A stretch of DNA of 64,000 nt. It comes from Hemibagrus wyckioides. Lineage: Eukaryota > Chordata > Actinopteri > Siluriformes > Bagridae. This document shows positions 32,712 to 45,353 of this stretch, piece after piece. How positions within the stretch are numbered: position 1 is the first letter of the stretch; each line of letters opens with the position of its first letter. Location: NCBI RefSeq assembly GCF_019097595.1, contig NC_080734.1:19706392-19770391 (forward strand), given 5' to 3'. The notes under the pieces are model-generated. The model saw nothing but the letters and a program-made list of their open reading frames with translations, searched no databases and had not been told where the DNA came from. The position numbers and the translations under genes are program-made.

Positions 32712-35541
32712 GCAGAAAGACAGACCTAAAGAGAGAGTGAGCAGACAGCTAGAGAGAGAGACAGAGAGAGGAGGGGGGAGAACAGATAGAACAGAGAGAG
32801 AGAGCAAACAGACAGCTAGAGAGAGAGCAGACAGCTAGAGAGAGAGGGCAGATAGAAAGAGAGAGAGCAGACAGACAGCTAGGGAGAGAGAGAGAGAGCA
32901 GACAGACAGCTAGGTAGAGAGAGCAGACAGAAAGAGAGAGCAGACAGACAGCTAGGAAGAGAGAGAGAGAGAGAGCAGACAGACAGCTAGGAAGAGAGGG
33001 AGAGCAAGAGCAGACAGACAGCTAGGAAGAGAGAGAGAGGGAGAGCAAGAGCAGACAGACAGCTAGGGAGAGGGAGAGCGAGAGCAGACAGACAGCTAGG
33101 GAGAGAGAGAGAGAGAGAGAGAGCAGACAGACAGCTAGGAAGAGAGGGAGAGCAAGAGCAGACAGACAGCTAGGAAGAGAGAGAGAGGGAGAGCAAGAGC
33201 AGACAGACAGCTAGGGAGAGGGAGAGCGAGAGCAGACAGACAGCTAGGGAGAGGGAGAGCGAGAGCAGACAGACAGCTAGGGAGAGAGAGAGGGAGAGCG
33301 AGAGCAGACAGACAGCTAGGGAGAGAGAGAGGGAGAGCGAGAGCAGACAGACAGCTAGGGAGAGAGAGAGAGGGAGAGCGAGAGCAGACAGACAGCTAGG
33401 GAGAGAGAGAGAGGGAGAGCGAGAGCAGACAGACAGCTAGGGAGAGAGAGAGAGGGAGAGCGAGAGCAGACAGACAGCTAGGGAGAGAGAGAGAGGGAGA
33501 GCGAGAGCAGACAGACAGCTAGGGAGAGAGAGAGAGGGAGAGCGAGAGCAGACAGACAGCTAGGGAGAGAGGGAGAGCGAGAGCAGACAGACAGCTAGGG
33601 AGAGAGGGAGAGCGAGAGCAGACAGACAGCTAGGGAGAGAGGGAGAGGGAGAGCGAGAGCAGACAGACAGCTAGGGAGAGAGGGAGAGGGAGAGCGAGAG
33701 CAGACAGACAGCTAGGGAGAGAGGGAGAGGGAGAGCGAGAGCAGACAGACAGCTAGGGAGAGAGGGAGAGCGAGAGCAGACAGACAGCTAGGGAGAGAGG
33801 GAGAGCGAGAGCAGACAGACAGCTAGGGAGAGAGGGAGAGGGAGAGGGAGAGCAGACAGACAGCTAGGGGGAGAGGGAGAGGGAGAGCAGACAGACAGCT
33901 AGGGAGAGAGGGAGAGGGAGAGCAGACAGACAGCTAGGGAGAGAGGGAGAGGGAGAGCAGACAGACAGCTAGGGAGAGAGGGAGAGGGAGAGCAGACAGA
34001 CAGCTAGGGAGGGAGAGGGAGAGGGAGAGCAGACAGACAGCTAGGGAGAGAGGGAGAGGGAGAGGGAGAGCAGACAGACAGCTAGGGAGAGAGGGAGAGG
34101 GAGAGCAGACAGACAGCTAGGGAGAGAGGGAGAGGGAGAGCAGACAGACAGCTAGGGAGAGAGGGAGAGGGAGAGGGAGAGCAGACAGACAGCTAGGGAG
34201 AGAGGGAGAGGGAGAGGGAGAGCAGACAGACAGCTAGGGAGAGAGGGAGAGGGAGAGCAGACAGACAGCTAGGGAGAGAGGGAGAGGGAGAGCAGACAGA
34301 CAGCTAGGGAGAGAGGGAGAGGGAGAGCAGACAGACAGCTAGGGAGAGAGGGAGAGGGAGAGGGAGAGCAGACAGACAGCTAGGGAGAGAGGGAGAGGGA
34401 GAGCAGACAGACAGCTAGGGAGAGAGGGAGAGGGAGAGGGAGAGCAGACAGACAGCTAGGGAGAGAGGGAGAGGGAGAGCGAGAGCAGACAGACAGCTAG
34501 GGAGGGAGAGGGAGAGGGAGAGCAGACAGACAGCTAGGGAGGGAGAGGGAGAGGGAGAGCAGACAGACAGCTAGGGAGGGAGAGGGAGAGGGAGAGCAGA
34601 CAGACAGCTAGGGAGGGAGAGGGAGAGGGAGAGCAGACAGACAGCTAGGGAGAGAGGGAGAGGGAGAGCAGACAGACAGCTAGGGAGAGAGGGAGAGGGA
34701 GAGCAGACAGACAGCTAGGGAGAGAGGGAGAGAGAGAGAGGGAGAGCGAGAGCAGACAGACAGCTAGGGAGAGAGAGAGAGAGAGAGGGAGAGCGAGAGC
34801 AGACAGACAGCTAGGGAGAGAGAGAGAGAGAGGGAGAGCGAGAGCAGACAGACAGCTAGGGAGAGAGAGAGAGAGAGGGAGAGCGAGAGCAGACAGACAG
34901 CTAGGGAGAGAGAGAGAGAGAGGGAGAGCGAGAGCAGACAGACAGCTAGGGAGAGAGAGAGAGAGAGAGGGAGAGCGAGAGCAGACAGACAGCTAGGGAG
35001 AGAGAGAGAGAGAGGGAGAGCGAGAGCAGACAGACAGCTAGGGAGAGAGAGAGAGAGAGGGAGAGCGAGAGCAGACAGACAGCTAGGGAGAGAGAGAGAG
35101 AGAGGGAGAGCGAGAGCAGACAGACAGCTAGGGAGAGAGAGAGAGAGAGGGAGAGCGAGAGCAGACAGACAGCTAGGGAGAGAGAGAGAGAGAGGGAGAG
35201 CGAGAGCAGACAGACAGCTAGGGAGAGAGAGAGAGAGAGGGAGAGCGAGAGCAGACAGACAGCTAGGGAGAGAGAGAGAGAGAGGGAGAGCGAGAGCAGA
35301 CAGACAGCTAGGGAGAGAGAGAGAGAGAGAGGGAGAGCGAGAGCAGACAGACAGCTAGGGAGAGAGAGAGAGAGAGAGGGAGAGCGAGAGCAGACAGACA
35401 GCTAGGGAGAGAGAGAGAGAGAGGGAGAGCGAGAGCAGACAGACAGCTAGGGAGAGAGAGAGAGAGAGGGAGAGCGAGAGCAGACAGACAGCTAGGGAGA
35501 GAGAGAGAGAGAGGGAGAGCGAGAGCAGACAGACAGCTAGG

Positions 35542-35574
<33 letters not shown>

Positions 35575-36498
35575 CGAGAGCAGACAGACAGCTAGAGAGA
35601 GAGGGAGAGCGAGAGCAGACAGACAGCTAGAGAGAGAGGGAGAGCAGACAGACAGCTAGGGAGAGAGAGAGAGAGCGAGAGCAGACAGACAGCTAGAGAG
35701 AGAGGGAGAGCGAGAGCAGACAGACAGCTAGAGAGAGAGGGAGAGCGAGAGCAGACAGACAGCTAGAGAGAGAGGGAGAGCGAGAGCAGACAGACAGCTA
35801 GAGAGAGAGGGAGAGCGAGAGCAGACAGACAGCTAGAGAGAGAGGGAGAGCGAGAGCAGACAGACAGCTAGAGAGAGAGGGAGAGCGAGAGCAGACAGAC
35901 AGCTAGAGAGAGAGGGAGAGCGAGAGCAGACAGACAGCTAGAGAGAGAGGGAGAGCGAGAGCAGACAGACAGCTAGAGAGAGAGGGAGAGCGAGAGCAGA
36001 CAGACAGCTAGAGAGAGAGGGAGAGCGAGAGCAGACAGACAGCTAGAGAGAGAGGGAGAGCGAGAGCAGACAGACAGCTAGAGAGAGAGAGGAGAGCGAG
36101 AGCAGACAGACAGCTAGAGAGAGAGGGAGAGCGAGAGCAGACAGACAGCTAGAGAGAGAGGGAGAGCGAGAGCAGACAGACAGCTAGAGAGAGAGGGAGA
36201 GCGAGAGCAGACAGACAGCTAGAGAGAGAGGGAGAGCGAGAGCAGACAGACAGCTAGAGAGAGAGAGAGAGAGGGAGAGCGAGAGCAGACAGCTAGAGAG
36301 AGAGAGGGAGAGCGAGAGCAGACAGCTAGAGAGAGAGAGGGAGAGCGAGAGCAGACAGCTAGAGAGAGAGAGGGAGAGCGAGAGCAGACAGCTAGAGAGA
36401 GAGAGGGAGAGCGAGAGCAGACAGCTAGAGAGAGAGAGGGAGAGCGAGAGCAGACAGACAGCTAGGGAGAGAGAGAGAGGGAGGGAGAGCGAGAGCAG

Positions 36499-36536
<38 letters not shown>

Positions 36537-39107
36537 CGAGAGCAGACGGAGAGAGAGAGAGAGGGAGAGCGAGAGCAGACAGACAGCTAGGGAGAGAGAG
36601 GGAGAGCGAGAGCAGACAGACAGCTAGGGAGAGAGAGGGAGAGCGAGAGCAGACAGACAGCTAGGGAGAGAGAGGGAGAGCGAGAGCAGACAGACAGCTA
36701 GGGAGAGAGAGGGAGAGCGAGAGCAGACAGACAGCTAGGGAGAGAGAGGGAGAGCGAGAGCAGACAGACAGCTAGAGAGAGAGGGAGAGCGAGAGCAGAC
36801 AGACAGCTAGAGAGAGAGGGAGAGCGAGAGCAGACAGACAGCTAGAGAGAGAGGGAGAGCGAGAGCAGACAGACAGCTAAGAGAGAGGGAGAGCGAGAGC
36901 AGACAGACAGCTAGAGAGAGAGAGAGAGAGAGGGAGAGCAGAGCAGACAGCTAGAGAGAGAGAGAGGAGGCGAGAGCAGACAGCTAGAGAGAGAGAGGGG
37001 CGAGAGCAGACAGCTAGAGAGAGAGAGGGAGAGCGAGAGCAGACAGCTAGAGAGAGAGAGGGAGAGCGAGCAGACAGCTAGAGAGAGAGAGGGAGGCGAG
37101 AGCAGACAGCTAGAGAGAGAGAGGAGGAGAGCAGACAGCTAGAGAGAGAGGGAGAGCGAGAGCAGACAGCTAGAGAGAGAGAGGAGGAGAGCAGACAGCT
37201 AGAGAGAGAGAGGAGGCGAGAGCAGACAGCTAGAGAGAGAGAGGAGAGGAGAGCAGACAGCTAGAGAGAGAGGGAGAGCGAGAGCAGACAGCTAGAGAGA
37301 GAGGAGGCGAGAGCAGACAGCTAGAGAGAGAGAGAGGAGAGCGAGCAGACAGCTAGAGAGAGAGAGGAGGCGAGCAGACAGCTAGAGAGAGAGAGGGAGG
37401 CGAGAGCAGACAGCTAGAGAGAGAGAGGGAGGCGAGAGCAGACAGCTAGAGAGAGAGGAGAGCGAGAGCAGACAGACAGCTAGGGAGAGAGAGAGGAGGG
37501 AGAGAGAGGAGAGGCGAGAGCAGACAGCTAGAGAGAGAGGAGGCGAGAGCAGACAGCTAGAGAGAGAGAGGGAGAGCGAGAGCAGACAGCTAGAGAGAGA
37601 GGGAGGCGAGAGCAGACAGCTAGAGAGAGAGAGGGAGAGCGAGAGCAGACAGCTAGAGAGAGAGAGGAGAGCGAGAGCAGACAGACAGCTAGGAGAGAGA
37701 GAGAGAGGGAGAGCGAGAGCAGACAGAGAGAGAGAGAGAGAGGGAGAGCGAGAGCAGACAGACAGCTAGGGAGAGAGAGAGAGGCGAGAGCAGACAGACA
37801 GCTAGGGAGAGAGGGAGGCGAGAGCAGACAGACAGCTAGGAGAGAGAGAGGGAGAGCGAGAGCAGACAGACAGCTAGGAGAGAGAGAGGAGAGCGAGAGC
37901 AGACAGACAGCTAGGGAGAGAGAGAGAGGGAGGCGAGAGCAGACAGACAGCTAGGGAGAGAGAGAGAGAGGAGAGCGAGAGCAGACAGACAGCTAGGGAG
38001 AGAGAGAGGGAGAGCGAGAGCAGACAGACAGCTAGGGAGAGAGAGAGGAGCGAGAGCAGACAGACAGCTAGGGAGAGAGAGAGAGAGAGCGAGAGCAGAC
38101 AGACAGCTAGGAGAGAGAGAGGAGAGCGAGAGCAGACAGACAGCTAGGGAGAGAGAGAGGAGAGCGAGAGCAGACAGACAGCTAGGAGAGAGAGAGAGGG
38201 AGGCGAGAGCAGACAGACAGCAGAGAGAGAGGGAGAGCGAGAGCAGACAGACAGCTAGGGAGAGAGAGAGGGAGAGCGAGAGCAGACAGACAGCTAGGGA
38301 GAGAGAGAGAGGAGGCGAGAGCAGACAGACAGCTAGGGAGAGAGAGAGAGGCGAGAGCAGACAGACAGCTAGGAGAGAGAGAGAGGGAGAGCGAGAGCAG
38401 ACAGACAGCTAGGGAGAGAGAGAGGAGAGCGAGAGCAGACAGACAGCTAGGGAGAGAGAGAGAGGAGGCGAGAGCAGACAGACAGCTAGGAGAGAGGGAG
38501 GGAGAGCGAGAGCAGACAGACAGCTAGGGAGGGAGAGCGAGAGCAGACAGACAGCTAGGGAGGGAGAGGGAGGGAGAGCGAGAGCAGACAGACAGCTAGG
38601 GAGGGAGAGGGAGGGAGAGCGAGAGCAGACAGACAGCTAGGGAGGGAGAGGGAGGGAGAGCGAGAGCAGACAGACAGCGAGGGAGGGAGAGCGAGAGCAG
38701 ACAGACAGCGAGGGAGGGAGAGCGAGAGCAGACAGACAGCGAGGGAGGGAGAGCGAGAGCAGACAGACAGCGAGGGAGGGAGAGCGAGAGCAGACAGACA
38801 GCGAGGGAGGGAGAGCGAGAGCAGACAGACAGCGAGGGAGGGAGAGCGAGAGCAGACAGACAGCTAGGGAGAGAGAGAGAGAGGGAGAGCGAGAGCAGAC
38901 AGACAGCGAGGGAGGGAGAGCGAGAGCAGACAGACAGCGAGGGAGGGAGAGGGAGGGAGAGCGAGAGCAGACAGACAGCGAGGGAGAGCGAGAGCAGACA
39001 GACAGCTAGGGAGAGAGAGAGAGAGGGAGAGCGAGAGCAGACAGACAGCTAGGGAGAGAGAGAGAGGGAGAGCGAGAGCAGACACAGAGAGAGAGAGCAG
39101 ACAGAAG
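32712..39107. repeat. Giant purine-rich minisatellite array (about 6.4 kb, roughly 170 units)
   Basis: A tandem array built on the core CGAGAGCAGACAGACAGCTA followed by a (GA)n/GGGAGA tract of variable length. Measured periods differ by domain: 35 bp (about 33.9-34.7 and 35.6-36.25 kb), 45 bp (34.75-35.57 kb), 33 bp with a single GACA (36.3-36.45 kb), 37 bp (36.6-36.75 kb) and 31 bp with agcgagggaggg replacing agctaggga (about 38.68-38.87 kb). On the plus strand it is almost only purine plus C; the only regular T is in the AGCTAG of each unit. No coding role: open frames over it are Ser/Leu artefacts. Confidence 0.97.
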
Positions 39108-39420
39108 TTGTTGAGGAAGTGGCTGTTTTAGCGCAGCTACTGTACAATGTAAGTGAGAATGGGAACTCGTCTCTCGGATGTTCCATGACATCACATCTAT
39201 AAACTGTTGTGTGACGTGTTCGTTATTAAATGAAAAAATAAACATTGTGTTTGTTGGTAAACTGTTGTGCTACAGCTGGAATGTCACTCCTTAGTGCGCT
39301 GTTCTAGGGGAAAACACGCTATTTCTTTACACAAATCTGCTTTCAAACAGTTGAATGACTGTTTGGTTGAAACTGATGTCCTCGCTAATGCTAACACTAG
39401 CTAACATGTTAACTCTTGGT

Positions 39421-39600
39421 CAGGGGTGTCCAATCATATCCACAGAGGACCAGTGTGGGCGCAGGATTTCATACCAATCAAGCAGGAGCCACACCTGATT
39501 CCACCTGTTTAATTGACTGATCTTGGCTTTTAATAGACTCAGGTGTGGCTTCTGCTCGATTGGAATGAAAACCTGCTCCTACAGCGGCTTGTTTGTCAGG
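39421..39600. mobile_element. hAT-type MITE, partial copy of the 8702 element
   Basis: Begins CAGGGGTGTCCAATCATATC and follows the 8702 copy through aggagccacacctgatt, actgatcttggctttt and tggaatgaaaacctgctcc. The right terminus has decayed and the CAGGGGTGTCC inverted partner is missing. Confidence 0.8.
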
Positions 39601-41197
39601 TTAGATCGATTACAGGTTCAGGAGATGCACTCCTGAATGAATATATATAAAATATATATTTATTTATATATATAAATAAATATATAAGTGTAAGAGCTCT
39701 TGACCTAAATCATCACTTGGATTGTAAAATATCAGCAGTGGATTAACATTAAGTTCTGTTTCAGTAGTTATATGACATGATAATACTCTGACTGCTGGAA
39801 GTCTAGCTCTGTGTTCTTGAACTCGGACCAGTCTAGAAGTCGGACTACAGACGTGTAAATGAAGATGCGAGGCCGCTGATCTCACTAAGATTTTCTTCCT
39901 TTCTTTATTTATTTAATGGAGAGGAACAGAGGCAGCAGTCAGTCAGAGGCTGATATTGTGGCAGGACTAACAGTGATGTCTCAGACGAGGCTTGCAGATC
40001 AGTGAAGACCCTCTGTCTTCTCCTCCACGCTGAGACACGGCGCTTTTTGTGCCTCGCTGCTTTTGAGATGCGTCGAGTTCACAATACAGAAGTGGCATTC
40101 AGAGCAGCGGCCATTCATAGGAGGAATTGTGTGCCTCTGACTCCTACACGTTTTTACGACGGGGCACAGAGACCCCTTCTGAATACCAGCACCAGCAGAA
40201 CCCGGAGCAGCTACGCCCTGAAACCTCAATGCTGCTCAACTCCTCTAGTTTATTAAAACAAAACAATACTGCTAATGAAACTGAGGAGGAACTTAATGAA
40301 CTCCACCTTTTGGGCTTGTGTTGGGTTTTTGTGGTCCTGCTTGTGTGCGTGTGAGAGAGCGAGAGAGAGATCCTGATTCACTTCACTGCTCTTTCGAGGG
40401 CTGTGATGTGGCACAAGAGGCAACACACGCTTTGTGGTTTTGGACTTGTTGCCCCTTGTTTGCCCCCACCTCCTGTGACCATATAGGGGCAAAACTGAGC
40501 CAGCTGCTCTGGACTCCATCCTGTTACTTCTCTTCAAACCTCGTCTTTGTAGACATTTTTGAAGCATTAAAAAAACATATTTTCTGATTGAATTTCTTTA
40601 ATACATAAAATCCTTACTTGATACGAAACCAAACCCTTGAGTGTGAGATGATGCGGATTCACAGCCGACGTTTTCTTTAGAAATCTCTAAACTGTAAAAT
40701 GTATTTCACATCGAAACCTTTTAAATCAAAGCAGCCCTAGAAAAAAAGTCAAGCTTCTTATATGCAAGCATTTCCAAAAATTTCTTTTCCTAATCTAATT
40801 CTATTTATTTGTTAAATTGTTTTTTCCAATATCTGAGTCACCGCTTCCAAAGAGACTCCGTATCCCACGTGAGCGTGCTGTGTCAAGCTTAAGTAGGTTT
40901 GTTTATTCTGATCGCACACACAGGAACTGGAATTAAACTACAACAGATCCAGAAATCAGGAAAAGTAAAGACAAACCAGTGGGTAAAAAGTGTTTAGTGC
41001 TGATCTGCAGTGGCTGTGTTGTGATACTGAAAGATTTCTCACACACTGTTATGCTCTGTTATTCAGAGCATTTTTCACTGACACCATTTGGTCGTCATTT
41101 TTTAACCGTTTGACTTTTATGGAATTTTGTGGGTGTGGCTAAACCTAATCACCGTGAACATGCTTGGAAAATTTACTGTCCATTTGGCATTTCTTCA

Positions 41198-41199
<2 letters not shown>

Positions 41200-41257
<58 letters not shown>
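41200..41257. repeat. (CA)n microsatellite
   Basis: About 29 CA units, uninterrupted. Confidence 0.97.
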
Positions 41258-41259
<2 letters not shown>

Positions 41260-42853
41260 TGTAGAAAATCAGTGGTAGTGAAACTTCTGTAGATCTGATT
41301 TCAGTTTTACCCACAACACACACAGCTTCACCTCCAGATGGATGAACGAGGCTTGTTCCAGTCTCCTGTTCAGGACGTCACACTGCTCCGGGGTTCAGAA
41401 GCAGTTTGTTACACTTGCTAAAGAAAATTCACTAGTTTAGTAGAAAATCCAACATCAGGAAATCCCTGGGGAAAAGTGTGTGTGTGTGTGGATGTTTTAA
41501 ATTCTTCAGTGTGCTCGAGGACATTCCCAGAAGTGTTGGTCTCCTTCTGTGAGAAGTCACTGTTTGCTCTTTATGAGCTGTGTAGAAGAGAGAAGTCTGA
41601 GTGTTTGGTGTCCGATGTAGAAAAGCTTTTATTTGTCTAGTTTGTTTCATGTTCTCTAGCTCCTCTCCTGTCGTCCATCTTTATTTCTGATAAAGACAGA
41701 CAAATGCATAGAGATGGAAATGACCAAGTTATTCAGGAGGGATAAGTGTGACAGGTTTCAGATGTTGGTCAGATCTAGGTCTGATTTACTCTGTTTAAGT
41801 GTGGTGTTTTCTTTAAATGACTGCAGACTGTGTGGCAAGACTGGATTTTTGACCGCACATGACTGAGCACAATGCAATACCAACCAACCTTTTTGTTGTT
41901 TTGTTTTGTTTTTTTGTTTTTTTTTTAACATGGAGCTTAAGTACATTGTGCTGATGTTCTCAGAATGAAAAGATTGCAGCTTGTGTCTATTTTTGGCTTG
42001 TTGGTTAGATGATTGTGTAGAATGTTGTCCTGTTCCTGAGTCTGTTCTCAAATACAGCCTTTTACTGAAACTCTTCTCAGCGTGAGGTTCATCACGACTC
42101 TATAAAAAGCCTCACAGACCGAGGAGCTTTCACACTTTTCCCAGAGCGGTGATGCAAACTGTGGTGGTCCATCGCTGTTTAGATCTGACGTCATGTTCCC
42201 ATGAGGAAAAAGCAGAATCGTTTATGGATGTCAAGTTTACACACCACACTCCTACAAGCTTGTAGTGGAAAACCGCAATTCAGTCCTCTGAGGCAAGTTC
42301 TGACTTTCTGGCAACATGTTGAACTTCAGGTCACTGAAATGCTTGAAACTTTACAATTTGAGAAAAATATACCATGGATTCTAACTTACTAATGTTGCGT
42401 CTTCTGCCTGTCTCTAAAGACTCAGTTTACGGGTTTTCATTTTCCTCTCTTTAATAAAAAAAAAAAATAAGAGAATAATTTCAATCAGTAGTGTTACTCC
42501 AGTACTTAAGTTCTCTACTTATTAGGTACTCTGAGGTCTCCCTTAGGTTCATCTCTGCAGAGTGCATCTCCTAAACGATATTATGCTGTTGGAAAGCAAG
42601 CATGTCCACCGTTTCATGTTTACGGAGAATAAGCACAAGTGCTATTATAATTTATAATTTCTGACCTCTGACCAGGAAAAACCAAAGAAAACCAACCCCT
42701 CATCTTAGATGGGAAGACAGTCCTTAGATCCCAAGCAGGAATTCTATGAGCTCAGGCAGTGATGTTGAATCAACATGGCTGCTCACAGCATCAGCTGTTA
42801 ACACAGTAGCACATCTTTACCTGTAAATGAGTTACACAAGTGTGTGTATATAC

Positions 42854-43848
42854 TAGGGATGCCACAATACTCAATATAATATTGAAGCGTTCGGTTCGAC
42901 CCTCCACGGTTCAATACGCATATGTGAACCGCAGTTTTTCAGTTTTTCCATAAAACAATAATAACCATGTGTTTTACTCTCTGAACTGCCTGTTTGTGTT
43001 TGTCTCAGCGCGTAGACGTACAGTACAGGCAGACACGCCTCCCCGCGAGTAAATATCCAATCAGTGAGCGCTAAAGTTAGGGGCGGTAACTGTGCTTGCG
43101 ATGCTGGTGTCAGATTTCACTCTAACCCTGGAGAGCGGTGAAGCGAGACAAATATGAGGAAGCAGCTCCGTCTTTCAGATCTGTGGTGTGGGAACATTTT
43201 GGATTTGTTGTTGACCATGATGGCGATGAAACAAAAATGCTAAACAAAAAAATGACTGTTTAAGCAGTTTTACTCACATGGAAATACTTCCAACATGACC
43301 ACACATCTGCAGCTCCATCACCAGAGATATCACTGTGTGGAAGCAGGATGGCAGAGCAGGTAACACAGGAACCCAAAAAGCAACAGTCCCTAACTGATTC
43401 CTTCCAGCATTCATACACAACCGGTTCTGAGAGACACAAAAAATAATTAGAACATCATAATTGGTAAAGGTTTGTAGCCGTTTTCTGTGATCGGTGATGT
43501 GGGCTTTCGGCAACTTATAAAAGTGCTCGAACCGCGTTACACACTACCGACACGGCCTTTTTCCCCTGATCTCTACGAAAAAACACGCAAAAAATCTAAA
43601 ACCAATTGGCTAAAGCGCAAAGCCTTGTTCTAATAACAGAGAGTTGTCTCACCCTTACTGTTCATTACATAGCGGATTGGGAAAAAAAACGCAACTAAAA
43701 CCAGTTTTTTTTTCTTAACATATTTACTGTTCCTGTAACTTAAGCAAAGAATAATGGAAAAAAAACTTTAATTTGCCAAGCCATCCGAACCGAACCGAAA
43801 ACCGCGGTACGTATTGAACCGTGGGTTAACTGTATTGTTGCATCCCTA
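42854..43848 (+). mobile_element. hAT transposon, internally deleted, with perfect 8-bp target duplication
   Basis: Left end TAGGGATGCCACAATACTC and right end TATTGTTGCATCCCTA are inverted; further in, the arms share an acggttcaatacg / cgtattgaaccgt pair. Both flanks are gtatatac, an exact 8-bp target duplication as hAT elements make. Inside, the plus strand shows a BED zinc-finger-like start (VVWEHFGFVVDHDGDETKM, then a CNMTTHLQLHHQ-type His segment after a stop), but the rest of the transposase, including the hAT dimerisation domain, is absent. About 995 bp, against several kb for complete elements. Confidence 0.88.
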
Positions 43849-45027
43849 GTATATACACAAGTATTTACTTGGATCAGTCAGCATACACATGCATTCAATA
43901 TATCTAAAACACTGACTGTGTAGTTCACTGTTTTAAGAAGGAAAATATTCATCACTCCTGATAGATTCTGGCTGCAGAACAAAACTTAACATGGAGGCAC
44001 CTATGGCTTTTTCCCCTACTTTGAGGTCCCGAATTCCCACATTTCTGAGACATGTCGGATGCAGCGTGTTATCCGCTGTGCAGTTGAGAGCAGTGTCCTG
44101 ACAGCTGTAATCACTATACCCCCCCTCCCCCCCATTGTGGTAAATATGGTTAACTGATGTTAAATATACACTTTTTGAATGTTAGTCAACTTCCACTAAT
44201 GGATTTCAATCAACTCAAAACATTCTCCATTTACCTGGACAGGATAAGAGGGCATCACACCAGTCCAAGTCAAGTGTGGGTGAAATGGAGAAATACTTCT
44301 AGGGGCGGGGCTTCCTGGTGTGTCCAGAGCACCTGTGCAAAAAATCAATCCAGATTAAGATTTTTCCATTGTACTGGTCAGTGTATTCCTGAGTGATGAC
44401 ACTTACTAGTGTACTGCATTGCTTCTTCACAAACTCTGTGAAGGTTGACAGTAAAATAATATATTTACATGATTTAAATATTTGTCGCCCTATTTTGGAG
44501 CTCGATATCTAGCAGCATGAAGTGTCTGATTGCGGATATCCCAGAATTTTCAGTATAACGTCTCCAGGATTTTCAGGTCTGTTATAATGGTTTGAGGATT
44601 TGCAGGTTGCAGGACTTGCAGTTTCTCTAACATGGTCAGTCTGTGGTTGGGAACAGCGGTAACTTGTCCATACTACAACACTGAGCATGAAGAAGTCCTG
44701 CATCTGCTGCTCACTCGTCTTCGCTCATTAACATATATATATAACACGTGACTTCACTGTGAAGCTGTTGTGTGCAGGGTTCGAGCAGGTTGTACTGGAT
44801 TAATGCTTTTTCCGCATCAGTTAATCTGGAACATATCCAGATTCCTTATATGATTTATGACTTTTATTGCTTTTATACATATTTTAGATATTTTATACAT
44901 ATATACATTATTTCATATCATTTGGGATAGTGTGCAGAATACTGGTGTATGGAAAAATCCACAACACATAAGTCCACAAGCTAACCCACGCTAAAATGAC
45001 CCAAAAACAAATGTCACTAGAGAGCTT

Positions 45028-45085
45028 CCCCCTCCTTTGCCCATTGGGCCGTGGTACAAAAAAGGTTGGGGACCCCCGGTCTAGA
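45028..45085 (-). repeat. hAT (Charlie-like) terminal fragment
   Basis: Text gggccgtggtacaaaaaagg then ttggggacccccggtcta is the reverse of a very common hAT terminus (CAGGGGTCCCCAACC-type). Only the end is left. Confidence 0.55.
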
Positions 45086-45332
45086 GAGCAACAGAAATGA
45101 GAAAATGCTGCTTCTGGTTTACGACTTAAAAAAAAAAAAAATAAACAAACAAGCAAAATAAATAGTACTACATGTAAGTGTTTATTACACATGAAAGGGT
45201 TAAGATCGTGGGCTTGAACTCCTGCGAAGAGGAAGTGGCGTCCCAGGCAGCAATACGACCACAGCTCTGGACCTGACCACATGAATCCTTTTCTGAAGTA
45301 GTGGAGAACACTGCTGAAGGATTTGTAGTTCC

Positions 45333-45353
45333 TTTTTTTTTTTTTTTTTTTTT
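45333..45353. repeat. Poly-T run
   Basis: A run of 21 T. Confidence 0.95.

Noticed and set aside
32712..39107. CRISPR-like look of regularly spaced units
   Set aside because: The 'spacers' are only GA tracts of varying length and the host is a vertebrate; this is a minisatellite.
38864..39245. Minus-strand open frames of [14 protein letters not shown] type
   Set aside because: Low-complexity read-through of the minisatellite.
44908..45282. 124-codon minus-strand frame
   Set aside because: Covers an A-tract and a hAT terminal fragment; no splice or family support.
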